Shown here: piece by piece, positions 15,539 through 22,284 of the stretch
Position numbering within the stretch: position 1 is the stretch's first letter
How the letters are laid out: each line of letters begins with the position of its first letter
Source: Sphingomonas sp. ATCC 31555
GTDB taxonomy: Bacteria; Pseudomonadota; Alphaproteobacteria; Sphingomonadales; Sphingomonadaceae
Length of the DNA stretch: 37,375 bases
Direction: 5' to 3'
Assembly (NCBI RefSeq): GCF_000282895.1
Contig: NZ_ALBQ01000016.1
Location: 1 to 37,375, forward strand
Program-made: the position numbers and the translations under genes
Notes under the pieces: generated by a model
Databases searched by the model: none
The model's input: only the letters and a program-made list of their open reading frames with translations
Told to the model about the DNA's origin: nothing

Positions 15539-15946
15539 GTGCCGATTTCTGAACTAAGCCTAGCCGTGGTCGGGGTGGCCTTCGAGAACGCCGACGGCGG
15601 CAATCGCAGGTCGGAAATCATGTTCTGCTCGCGAGGCGAGCCGGTTGAGCTCGTCCCCGAGCCGCGCAACCCGGTCGATCCGCACGCCGTGATGGTGCTG
15701 AGCGCGCGACACTTCCAGATCGGCTACCTCAGCGCCGAGCGCGCGCCATGGATCGGCGCGATGCTGAGGGATGGCCGGAACCTCGTTGCCGTTTTCCAGG
15801 AGCAGACGCCCTACGGAGCGGTTATCCGCGTCAATCTAGATGGCGCGGCACCAACGCTGCCACAGAAGCAGCAAGCCTTTGAAGATCAACAGGATAACGA
15901 CCCTGATTTCTGGCCGGACTTCGAGCCGCCGTATGACTTCGGTTGA
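15539..15946 (+). CDS. HIRAN-domain protein co-transcribed with cI
   Basis: The product is 135 residues from a GTG directly after the cI stop, with GGAG seven bases upstream. The HIRAN domain covers about residues 8-90: SLAVVGVAFENADGGNRRSE, GEPVELVPEPRNPVDPHAVM and FQIGYLSAERAPWIGAMLRD. HIRAN domains bind single-stranded or damaged DNA ends, often fused to helicases or nucleases; here the domain is nearly alone. The tail is acidic (DQQDNDPDFWPDFEPP). Because it shares the repressor message, it should be made in the lysogen. Confidence 0.85.
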   Translation: MPISELSLAVVGVAFENADGGNRRSEIMFCSRGEPVELVPEPRNPVDPHAVMVLSARHFQIGYLSAERAPWIGAMLRDGRNLVAVFQEQTPYGAVIRVNLDGAAPTLPQKQQAFEDQQDNDPDFWPDFEPPYDFG

Positions 15947-15948
15947 AA

Positions 15949-15988
15949 CTACAAAAACTCTGTTGACATAGCTACAATTGTTTTGTAG
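15949..15988 (+). promoter_or_regulatory. Operator pair 2 with TTGACA promoter before the rightward operon
   Basis: Site C is CTACAAAAACTCTGTTG at 15949-15965, with one arm mismatch. Site D is CTACAATTGTTTTGTAG at 15972-15988, perfect, inside an 8-5-8 palindrome at 15970-15990. The spacing is 23 bp, the same as pair 1. A perfect -35 hexamer TTGACA (15963-15968) sits between the two; the -10 would lie in or just after site D, where no strong hexamer is seen. Bound repressor would block this promoter. Confidence 0.78.
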
Positions 15989-16038
15989 CTCTCGGGTCAT
16001 GAGGTCGCTCGTCTGAGCGGCTCGGACGAGAGGCTACA

Positions 16039-16305
16039 ATGCTGACCCATCCCTCACTCAACGACCCAGACGTGCTGCAGGCGGTCGACGACTTCCGCGC
16101 GGTCGTGCTGGAGATCCGCGACATCACCCGCCCGCTGGTCGGGATGCGGTACGGCGATCCGCGCCGCGCCCAGATCGGCGCGCAGGTGCAGAGCCGCTTC
16201 GACGACATTGACCTGCGCGCCGAGCGCCTGGGCATGTCAGGCCTGACCCTCTTCGAACTGATCAACATGGCAATCGACGCCGAGAGCGTGGCGGTGGCGG
16301 CATGA
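16039..16305 (+). CDS. Hypothetical phage protein, first gene of the rightward operon
   Basis: The product is 88 residues, mainly helical (DPDVLQAVDDFRAVVLEIRD, QVQSRFDDIDLRAERLGMSG). GAGAGG precedes the ATG. It starts about 50 bp after operator pair 2 and overlaps the next gene by 4 bp. No family recognised. Confidence 0.65.
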   Translation: MLTHPSLNDPDVLQAVDDFRAVVLEIRDITRPLVGMRYGDPRRAQIGAQVQSRFDDIDLRAERLGMSGLTLFELINMAIDAESVAVAA

Positions 16306-16610
16306 GCGCGCCGTTCGAACCCAACGATGTCGTGGTATGCGTGGACGACGGCGCGTGCGGCTGCGGCTGCGGCGACGACACAGGCCTGCGAATTGGTCGT
16401 AGTTACCGCATCTTTGCCGTTGAGGATGTCTCGTTCTGGTGGCCTGAAGACCCCTGGAACGTGATCCTGTGTAATTTCGACCACACGGGGCCACATCACC
16501 CGGACGGTGCAAGCCTTGGGGCTCGGCGCTTCCGCAAGATCGACGACGAGGTGACTGAGGAGTTTCGCGAGCAGCTGCGCAAGCTGCCGGTGCTGGAGCC
16601 CGCAGCATGA
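16302..16610 (+). CDS. Hypothetical phage protein with Cys-rich N-terminal loop
   Basis: The product is 102 residues. The N-terminal stretch FEPNDVVVCVDDGACGCGCG has four Cys within 13 residues, followed by GRSYRIFAVEDV. This resembles small SH3-like barrels with a Cys/Gly loop found in phage genomes. It overlaps both neighbours by 4 bp (ATGA). Function unknown. Confidence 0.65.
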   Translation: MSAPFEPNDVVVCVDDGACGCGCGDDTGLRIGRSYRIFAVEDVSFWWPEDPWNVILCNFDHTGPHHPDGASLGARRFRKIDDEVTEEFREQLRKLPVLEPAA

Positions 16611-16756
16611 AACCGGCCTACTCCCGCCTCCGCGCCAGCGAACGCCCGGAGCAGACGAAGCGCTGGGGTGCTGTCTGGATCGCGGCCGATCGCCGCGCGC
16701 CTTTTCAGGTCGCGCAGCCGCAGGAGCGCCCTCGGCGCCGCTGGTGGCTGCTGTGA
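16607..16756 (+). CDS. Very small basic phage protein (49 residues)
   Basis: An ATG at 16607 overlaps the previous stop (ATGA) and the frame ends in TGA at 16754-16756, overlapping the next GTG start. The sequence begins MKPAYSRLRASERPEQTKRW and ends RPRRRWWLL. The two 4-bp couplings are the main support; it has no recognisable domain. Confidence 0.5.
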   Translation: MKPAYSRLRASERPEQTKRWGAVWIAADRRAPFQVAQPQERPRRRWWLL

Positions 16757-17127
16757 CGTTCCCCCGGCAACGCGACAAGATCGTCATCGCGCCGTCGAAC
16801 CAGAGCCCCTGGGTGGGCTGGCTCGACGCGCCGGGCGACCGCTTCACGCGCGCCCAGGTCGGCGCGATGAAGGGGAACGGCATCGATCCCGACACGCACG
16901 GCGTGTTCGTCACCGTGTTCCGCGAGGCCACGTCGCGCGAAATGTACTGGCCCCGCGGCGTCGCGCCGCCGGTGTTCCAGTTCGACTGCCCGGTCCTCTC
17001 GGTCACCCGAGACGGGCGGCTGCGCGTGATCGCGCCGAGCGGCGACGTGAAGATCGTGCTGCGGAACGGCTGGGTGAAGGAGCCCAGCTACCTCAATCGG
17101 CACTTGCTCACTCAGGGGAAATCCTAA
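16753..17127 (+). CDS. Hypothetical phage protein
   Basis: The product is 124 residues from GTG 16753, which overlaps the previous stop (GTGA); a GTG at 16744 is an alternative. The sequence is beta-rich with WVGWLDAPGDRFTRAQVGAM and GVFVTVFREATSREMYWPRG. The stop overlaps the next ATG by one base. No family recognised. Confidence 0.65.
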   Translation: MTFPRQRDKIVIAPSNQSPWVGWLDAPGDRFTRAQVGAMKGNGIDPDTHGVFVTVFREATSREMYWPRGVAPPVFQFDCPVLSVTRDGRLRVIAPSGDVKIVLRNGWVKEPSYLNRHLLTQGKS

Positions 17128-17336
17128 TGCGGAAGCTCTACTTCGGCAGCGTCTGCGGAGTGGGAACTCTGCTGCTCGCCAGCATGCTTTTTCGGTGCGT
17201 CCTCGCGGCGTACCAGCCCCGATCCCCCGAGGTGGCCTCCACATCCACCCTCGTGGTCGCAAGCAGCGCACAAGCGCGCACCCTCGCTCCGGCCGTGGAG
17301 GCCGGCCGGAGCACCTATCAAGGTCAGCTCCAATGA
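17127..17336 (+). CDS. Small membrane or secreted phage protein
   Basis: The product is 69 residues starting MRKLYFGSVCGVGTLLLASM, a single hydrophobic helix or signal anchor with a positive start, then a polar Ser/Ala/Thr-rich part. AGGGGA lies eight bases before the ATG. It overlaps the cupin-like gene by 4 bp. Function unknown. Confidence 0.6.
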   Translation: MRKLYFGSVCGVGTLLLASMLFRCVLAAYQPRSPEVASTSTLVVASSAQARTLAPAVEAGRSTYQGQLQ

Positions 17337-17815
17337 TCCCCTATACCTCACCCGAGGATATGGCCGCGTGGGCGCGTGCCCAGATGCAGCGCCAGCCCGA
17401 CTTTGTGATCGGCGAGCCCGCGTACATGCGGCGCTGGTGGATCGTCCCGCGCAACGAGCAGATGAACGTCTATCTGCACCAGATCCTGCGCGACGATGAT
17501 GACCGGGCGCTGCACGACCATCCGTGGGCGAACACGTCCTATCTGCTGATCGGCCGCTATCGCGAGATCACGCCCGAGGGAACGTTTATCCGCGATGCGG
17601 GCTCGATCGTGCACCGGCCGGCCGAAGCGCTTCACCGGCTCGAGCTGATCGACGGCGAGCCGGCGGTTTCCCTGTTCTTCACCGGGCCTAAGGTTCGCGA
17701 GTGGGGCTTCGCCTGCCCGAAGGGCTGGGTGCATTGGCAGGACTTCACCGGCGGCGTGAACGGCGAACTGGTCGGCCGCGGCTGCGGTGAGCACGACAGC
17801 CGGGAGGCCGCATGA
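17333..17815 (+). CDS. Cupin-like phage protein
   Basis: The product is 160 residues from the ATG at 17333, overlapping the previous stop. The double-stranded beta-helix signature is visible: VYLHQILRDDDDRALHDHPW with the first His pair, SYLLIGRYREITPEGTF, then RPAEALHRLELIDGEPAVSL with the later His. The C-terminal GFACPKGWVHWQDFTG is typical of this phage cupin group. The substrate is unknown. Confidence 0.75.
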   Translation: MIPYTSPEDMAAWARAQMQRQPDFVIGEPAYMRRWWIVPRNEQMNVYLHQILRDDDDRALHDHPWANTSYLLIGRYREITPEGTFIRDAGSIVHRPAEALHRLELIDGEPAVSLFFTGPKVREWGFACPKGWVHWQDFTGGVNGELVGRGCGEHDSREAA

Positions 17816-17829
17816 TGGAGGCCTGGCCT

Positions 17830-18183
17830 ATGAGCGCCTTCGCCGCCGCGCGCCGCGCGATCATGGCGCAGCGCTGGACCGCGAGCCAGGCGGACGAGCT
17901 CGCATCGCTGATCAGGGTGGGCGACCTGCCGGGATCGCAGAAGCGCATGCTGTTCGCGAGCGCGCCGGACGACGTCACCGGGACCGAGGGGCTCGGCGTC
18001 GAGCTGCGCACCGGCGCCGACTATGCGGTCGCCCGGGCGCTGACCCGTCGCCGCCTCGGCCAGTACGACGGTCCCGGCGGCTCCCTACCGGGCATGTACT
18101 GGTCGAATGGCGAGGGCCTCGCCCTCCGCAAGATCCTGATGGAGCGCGACGCTGCGCAGATGACCGAGGTGGCCAATGGCTGA
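17830..18183 (+). CDS. Hypothetical phage protein
   Basis: The product is 117 residues from ATG 17830, which has GGAGG eight bases upstream. An in-frame ATG at 17812 overlaps the previous stop and is the alternative. The sequence is helical at first (FAAARRAIMAQRWTASQADE) and later has GADYAVARALTRRRLGQYDG. No family recognised. Confidence 0.6.
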   Translation: MSAFAAARRAIMAQRWTASQADELASLIRVGDLPGSQKRMLFASAPDDVTGTEGLGVELRTGADYAVARALTRRRLGQYDGPGGSLPGMYWSNGEGLALRKILMERDAAQMTEVANG

Positions 18184-18409
18184 CCGCCGCCAGATAGTGC
18201 TGGAAGCACTCAGCAAACGGATCGGCCGTCAAGGCGACATGGAGATCCGCGTCCACCGCAACACCATGCGGATCATCATGAAGCTGCTCGGCCTCGGCGA
18301 CTGGGAGTTCGGGCAGGACAACTTCCGCGAGGTCGACGCGCTGGCGCTCGACATGCTCCGCCACCTGGCTTGGCAGCGCGCAATTTTTGGAGACCGCCTC
18401 AATGGCTGA
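18176..18409 (+). CDS. Small hypothetical phage protein
   Basis: The product is 77 residues, helical and basic at the start (RRQIVLEALSKRIGRQGDME), then LLGLGDWEFGQDNFREVDAL. GAGG is six bases before the ATG. It overlaps both neighbours by eight bases. No family recognised. Confidence 0.65.
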   Translation: MADRRQIVLEALSKRIGRQGDMEIRVHRNTMRIIMKLLGLGDWEFGQDNFREVDALALDMLRHLAWQRAIFGDRLNG

Positions 18410-18581
18410 CACGATCGACGAGGCAAACGCGCTCGCCGAGCAGCACCTCGAGCGCAGCCTGCGCGCGGCGCGGCAGCCGATCGCCGTCGGCGCGCCGGGC
18501 GAGTGCGAGGAATGCGGCGAGGACATGCCGCGGCTGGTCAACGGCCGCTGCGCGCCCTGCCGAGATGGGAGCAGGCAGTGA
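18402..18581 (+). CDS. TraR/DksA-type C4 zinc-finger protein
   Basis: The product is 59 residues from ATG 18402 (GGAG nine bases upstream). A helical N-terminus (ANALAEQHLERSLRAARQP) is followed by a C4 zinc finger, ECEECGEDMPRLVNGRCAPC, in the arrangement of short phage TraR/DksA proteins. Such proteins bind the RNA polymerase secondary channel and alter promoter choice. It ends the coupled gene series before the antisense small gene. Confidence 0.8.
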   Translation: MADTIDEANALAEQHLERSLRAARQPIAVGAPGECEECGEDMPRLVNGRCAPCRDGSRQ

Positions 18582-18588
18582 TAAGGCG

Positions 18589-18834
18589 TCAGTCTGTTTC
18601 GAGGTCCCAGCGCCCGGCTACATCGCTTAACGCTCGCTCGACAAAGTCCTCCATGCCCTCTGGGCATTCAACGACGACGTCCCAATTATGCTCGAATGGC
18701 CAGTCTTCATCCATTTCCACCGGCGTCGGCAGGTGGAATTCGATGCTCTGGTCCTCACTGTCGGCAGACATAAGGGCTGCCACCCTATCCAATTCCAATT
18801 GGATTTCCTCGGCAGTGTGCGTCGACCTGGCCAT
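18589..18834 (-). CDS. Small WPFEHNWDV-type protein, copy 1
   Basis: The product is 81 residues from ATG 18834: helix HTAEEIQLELDRVAALMSAD, then VEMDEDWPFEHNWDVVVECP and EDFVERALSDVAGRW. It is a paralogue of the product at 19098-19376; both share the helix HTAxEIQxEL and the WPFEHNWDV core. A 28-bp stretch is identical between the genes (18676-18703 and 19188-19215). It lies antisense within the rightward operon and diverges from a decayed nuclease copy. No family name known to me. Confidence 0.65.
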   Translation of the reverse strand: MARSTHTAEEIQLELDRVAALMSADSEDQSIEFHLPTPVEMDEDWPFEHNWDVVVECPEGMEDFVERALSDVAGRWDLETD

Positions 18835-18888
18835 GGAGAGATCCCGTCTTAGGAGGGCACGTCGTATTAGAACACCTCGGAGCGCAGC

Positions 18889-19100
18889 ATGATCCTCACC
18901 ACACTGGCAGGACGGCAGAACTTCACCCGCATCCACGACGGTCACCGGCCGCTCTGGTGCGCGGAGGGGGCCCAAAGACGCATCACCGGCTCCAAGTGCC
19001 TGAACGCCGAACTCGCTAGTTCTAGCGGCCATGGCCGTTCCAGCTACGTTTTTGAAGACCCGCAGGAGTCAGCGGAGGAGGTTGTGCCGTGGGGATCCTA
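18889..19100 (+). pseudogene. Decayed copy of the thermonuclease-like gene
   Basis: From the ATG at 18889 the frame reads FTRIHDGHRPLWCAEGAQRR and later SSYVFEDPQESAEE. These align with VTRVHDGDGPLWCAEGPKVR and AEYVCSDVRARASQ of the intact gene at 19395. The signal peptide is gone, the DGD metal-site triad reads DGH, the GVQAPDF motif is lost, and homology stops near 19100. This is the broken nuclease half of a duplicated module. Confidence 0.7.
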
Positions 19101-19376
19101 CCGCACCCAAGTCAGGTTCCACCTAGCCGCGACGTCTTCGATTGCTCGGTATGCGAGGTGCTCCAAGCCGGTCGGTGTATCAACGCAGACGTCCCAATTA
19201 TGCTCGAATGGCCAGCGTGGCCCGGCGAGGAACGGCCGCCGGAATTTCACCTGCTCTCCGTCTTCAGGCGTGCTGATAGAGGCAGCGACCCGCTTTAGCT
19301 CGTTCTGGATCTCGGCTGCTGTGTGCTGCGATCTCGACAAAGCACGTACTCCGGCATTCGGTGATGTGGTGCCCAT
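19098..19376 (-). CDS. Small WPFEHNWDV-type protein, copy 2
   Basis: The product is 92 residues from ATG 19376; a TTG further in (LSRSQHTAAE) matches the start of copy 1 better and may be the true one. Shared elements are HTAAEIQNELKRVAASIS, GPRWPFEHNWDVCVDTPTGL and YRAIEDVAARWNL. It diverges from the intact nuclease, with only 18 bp between starts. The paired, divergent layout is the same as for copy 1 and the decayed nuclease. Confidence 0.65.
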   Translation of the reverse strand: MGTTSPNAGVRALSRSQHTAAEIQNELKRVAASISTPEDGEQVKFRRPFLAGPRWPFEHNWDVCVDTPTGLEHLAYRAIEDVAARWNLTWVR

Positions 19377-19394
19377 ACTAATTGATGTAAAATC

Positions 19395-19832
19395 ATGATG
19401 CTGCTCGGAGTACTACTAGGTTCGCTCGCTCTGGAGCAGCCGTTCACCTGCACCGTCACCCGCGTCCACGACGGCGATGGTCCCCTTTGGTGCGCCGAGG
19501 GGCCGAAGGTCCGCATCGCTGGTGTCCAGGCGCCGGACTTCGCATCGGCCACGCCCTGCCGCCAGGGCCGCGCCGAGTACGTCTGCAGCGACGTGCGGGC
19601 CCGGGCGAGCCAGCGCACCGTCTCGGCGCTAGTGCTGCGCCGCCGGCTCACCTGCCAGGCTCTCGAGCCAAGCTACAACCGCATCGTCGCTCGCTGCCGC
19701 TTACCGGACGGCCGCGACCTCGCCTGCGCGATTACCGCTTCCGGTGCCGCCACTCGGTGGGATCGGTACTGGCGCCGCTACCACTTGGACCCCTGCCCCG
19801 CTCCCCGCGGTGGGCGGGCACCACAACCCTGA
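19395..19832 (+). CDS. Thermonuclease (SNase)-like protein, probably exported
   Basis: The product is 145 residues. MMLLGVLLGSLAL is a short signal-like helix. Then come TVTRVHDGDGPLWCAEG and PKVRIAGVQAPDF, the SNase pattern (DGDT and R-x-x-G-I-D-A-P-E in the family), here with Asp in place of the usual Glu after AP. Later RNRIVARC-like text (YNRIVARCRLPDGRDLA) matches the second SNase motif. Several Cys could form disulfides after export. It resembles thermonuclease-family proteins of alphaproteobacterial phages. Activity is uncertain because of the Glu change. Confidence 0.7.
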   Translation: MMLLGVLLGSLALEQPFTCTVTRVHDGDGPLWCAEGPKVRIAGVQAPDFASATPCRQGRAEYVCSDVRARASQRTVSALVLRRRLTCQALEPSYNRIVARCRLPDGRDLACAITASGAATRWDRYWRRYHLDPCPAPRGGRAPQP

Positions 19833-19847
19833 ACGGAGAAGCCGACC

Positions 19848-20096
19848 ATGGGCGCCGCTGAGAAGCTCGACGGCACAATCCCCTTCTGGCCCGCCGCGAT
19901 GACGCGAGCGATGGCGCTCGCCTATACCAGTGTCTCCGAGACGCAGATGCGGCAATGGGAGCGTGAAGGTACAGTTCGCTTCCGAGCGCGCGGGCCGAAC
20001 GGCTCGATGATCACCGAGCGTGCGCAGCTGGACGACGCGATCCGGAAGCTATTCGGCGACGTGGCCGAAGACATGGACTTCGGCGATGGCGACTGA
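19848..20096 (+). CDS. Excisionase-like HTH protein
   Basis: The product is 82 residues with GGAG nine bases before the ATG. The core YTSVSETQMRQWEREGTVRF resembles a MerR/Xis-type winged helix, followed by RARGPNGSMITERAQLDDAI. It overlaps the integrase start by 11 bp. By position and fold it is the likely recombination directionality factor, though this is inferred. Confidence 0.65.
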   Translation: MGAAEKLDGTIPFWPAAMTRAMALAYTSVSETQMRQWEREGTVRFRARGPNGSMITERAQLDDAIRKLFGDVAEDMDFGDGD

Positions 20097-21363
20097 ACGC
20101 CTCCCCCATTATGTCAACGTGCGGAGACTTGCCAGCGGGCAGAAGGCGTACTTCTGGTGTCGCCCCGCCTGGGCGGATCCGAAGCTCGCCTCCTCCCCCG
20201 ATGAGAAAGTTAGACGAAAGGCGCTTCGCCACGGCAAGACCTGCCCAGTTGAGAGCACGCCGCTCGGCACCGACGTCGCCGAGGTGATCGTTCGCGCCCG
20301 CGTGCTGAACGAAGCGTTCAAGGCTTGGCGGCTCGGCGACAAGGCGGAGGTGCCGCACGGCACGATCACATGGCTGTTCGACTGGTATCGGCAGCAGGAT
20401 CGCTTCACCGAAAAGCGCCACCAGACGCGCGTCGGCTACGAGCGCGCTATGCGGTACGTCGAGGAAATGTCGATGAAGACCGGCACTTTTGGCCAGCGCC
20501 AGGCGGGCGCGGTCGACGGGCCCGCTGCGGACAAGCTGTACCAGCGCGCGATCGCCAAACACGGTGAGCGACAGGGCTCCTACATGATGCAGGTCTGCCG
20601 GCTGGTGTGGAGCTCAGCGTGCCGGCCGGGCTACTCCAAGCACACCGGTGTGAAGGTGAACCCCTTCAAGGGCATGGGCATCAAAACAAGCGTCGGGCCC
20701 GGCAAGGGCAACCGTGCAGCGACCCGGGCCGAATACGACCTCTATCGCGAGACGGCGCGCGCCATGGGCCGCCAGTCAATGGCGACAGCCGCGGCGCTCT
20801 GCTTCGAGACCTGCCAGCGGGTGACGGACGTGTTTGGGTTCGAGGATCCGGACAAGAAGGTCGTGCGAGGCTTCTATTGGGACGATTATCGCCCGGGCGA
20901 GCAGATCGCCGTCATCCAGTCTAAGACGGGCAAGCCGATCACCCTGCCGCTTGTCGACGGGGAAGGTGAGGATGCGGTGCAGCTATACCCGGAGCTGGAA
21001 GCAGAGCTTGCGCGCACGCCGCGCACTGAGGGAGCCGAGCACGAGATGATCGTGCGGGATGAGCGTACCGGGAAGGCGTACGGCATCGACTACATGCAGA
21101 AGCTACACAAGCGAATCCGTATCAAGGCCGGGCTGCCGAAGGACCTGCGGTTCACCAGCTTCCGACATGGTGGGCTGACCGAGATCGGCGACTCCGGTGA
21201 GGTAGATATCCGAGCGGTATCTGGACACTCGGAGATCAAAACAACGAAGATCTACGACAAAGCCAACCGCGAGAAAGCGCGACGGATCGGAAGAGCCCGG
21301 CGAGAACATATTGCGAGGATCACAGGCGATGCGTCTCTTGTCGAGGTAAGCGCCCGTATCTGA
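20086..21363 (+). CDS. int: Tyrosine-family phage integrase
   Basis: The product is 425 residues from ATG 20086. The N-terminal arm-binding and core-binding regions cover about residues 1-210 (TWLFDWYRQQDRFTEKRHQT). The catalytic domain shows Arg in ETCQRVTDVFGF, Lys in VIQSKTGKPITLP, the box II Arg in FTSFRHGGLTEIGD, His in AVSGHSEIKTTKIYDKA and the Tyr nucleophile in KIYDKA. The first residue of the His-x-x-Arg motif is Thr (TSFR), a known but less common variant. It is the last phage gene before host-like DNA. Confidence 0.9.
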   Translation: MATERLPHYVNVRRLASGQKAYFWCRPAWADPKLASSPDEKVRRKALRHGKTCPVESTPLGTDVAEVIVRARVLNEAFKAWRLGDKAEVPHGTITWLFDWYRQQDRFTEKRHQTRVGYERAMRYVEEMSMKTGTFGQRQAGAVDGPAADKLYQRAIAKHGERQGSYMMQVCRLVWSSACRPGYSKHTGVKVNPFKGMGIKTSVGPGKGNRAATRAEYDLYRETARAMGRQSMATAAALCFETCQRVTDVFGFEDPDKKVVRGFYWDDYRPGEQIAVIQSKTGKPITLPLVDGEGEDAVQLYPELEAELARTPRTEGAEHEMIVRDERTGKAYGIDYMQKLHKRIRIKAGLPKDLRFTSFRHGGLTEIGDSGEVDIRAVSGHSEIKTTKIYDKANREKARRIGRARREHIARITGDASLVEVSARI

Positions 21364-21393
21364 TCCATTTCCTTCGGGTGCAGAATGGTTCTG

Positions 21394-21729
21394 CTAGGCG
21401 GCTCGCATGTGCGCTTGCTCTACGAAGGCTGCGTTGGCGTTCTGCTCCAGAACTTCGAGTAGCGCCGCGACGAAACGCCTCGCCTCCTCGCTCTTAAGCG
21501 AATAGAACACCTTCTGGCCCTCCCTCCTGGTGGAGACCATGCCAGAGGTTCTGAGTATCGCGAGTTGCTGCGATACGGCGGTCGTTCTTGAACGGATTGC
21601 CATCGCGAGTTCATTCACCGACTTCTCGCCATCGAGGAGTTCACAGATCAACATGCAGCGCGTGCGGCCAGCAAGAATCTTGAGGAACGCCGACGCGCGC
21701 TCCGTGAAGTTGTGAAAGTCGTCGCTCAT
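21394..21729 (-). CDS. ArsR/SmtB-family transcriptional regulator
   Basis: The product is 111 residues from ATG 21729 (MSDDFHNFTERASAFLKILA); a longer frame upstream lacks support. The winged helix is clear: AGRTRCMLICELLDGEKSVN, IRSRTTAVSQQLAILRTSGM and STRREGQKVFYSLKSEEARR. There are only two Cys, both in the early helix (RCMLIC), and no C-terminal Cys or metal site, so the signal sensed is unknown. It converges with int across 30 bp. Probably the first host gene right of the prophage. Confidence 0.85.
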   Translation of the reverse strand: MSDDFHNFTERASAFLKILAGRTRCMLICELLDGEKSVNELAMAIRSRTTAVSQQLAILRTSGMVSTRREGQKVFYSLKSEEARRFVAALLEVLEQNANAAFVEQAHMRAA

Positions 21730-22284
21730 GCTGTGCAGCGTATGTGAGACATGCAAAACATGGAAGGCTTTGAACGTATTAAGATTTCCGGGCGCCATAT
21801 TGCTACGGCGTAGCAATATGCCCGAAGCCGCTCGAGAGGAGAGAGGAAAGGCGGGCGCTTGAGCGATCGGTTGCCCGGAGACGTCGCGTAACGTTCGATA
21901 TCGCGTTCCGCCACCAGCGGGCTCTCGATCCCCAGCGCTCTCACCTCCATCGGGACGATGCTTCACGCGCTCACCAAAGCGATGAACGATTGCCGCGATG
22001 CTGGCGGTAGCCGCCATGGCGGAAATGGTGGGAAGCGGAAATGACCGCTTTTGGAGAACGAGACCGGCATAGCTGCCGTTGAGCGAGCCCCGGCGTGGGG
22101 CAGCTCACGACCAGCTCAAGACATTCAGCGTCGTTGATGTGAGCGGCGGCTCTTGCTGAAACCCGCCATTCATTTCTCGCAAATCAGCCGGTCGGCTTTG
22201 CGCCCACTGGCTGTCATTCAGCGAGCTGACCACTCTTCCCATAAGCGGACGCAAACGGACGACGGCTGATGGCGACACGACAAT
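21730..22284. other. Intergenic region, no gene seen
   Basis: Apart from the 21796-21820 palindrome I see no coding frame with support. The rest contains fragments with alternating AAGCGG/CCGCTT-type motifs often seen in sphingomonad intergenic DNA. The prophage-host junction could be in its left part. Confidence 0.4.
21796..21820. promoter_or_regulatory. Perfect 11-bp inverted repeat upstream of arsR
   Basis: CATATTGCTAC (21796-21806) and GTAGCAATATG (21810-21820) are perfect arms around GGC, with CGGG/CCCG further out. It lies 67 bp upstream of the ArsR start. It may be the regulator's operator; a recombination or termination role is not excluded. Confidence 0.55.

Larger units (their letters stand above)
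1..21393. mobile_element. Prophage (HK97-like temperate siphovirus), left end outside the window
   Basis: A continuous phage genome is seen: terminase, prohead protease, capsid, portal, replication genes, Cro/CI switch, excisionase-like protein and tyrosine integrase. Leftward (minus) transcription covers early, replication and head genes from about 14.77 kb to position 1. Rightward transcription covers cI-HIRAN and a second operon ending in int at 21363. Tail and lysis genes are not in the window and presumably lie to its left. The right limit is inferred: int ends at 21363 and a host-like ArsR gene ends convergently at 21394. No attachment-site pair can be shown because the left end is missing. 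Confidence 0.9.
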
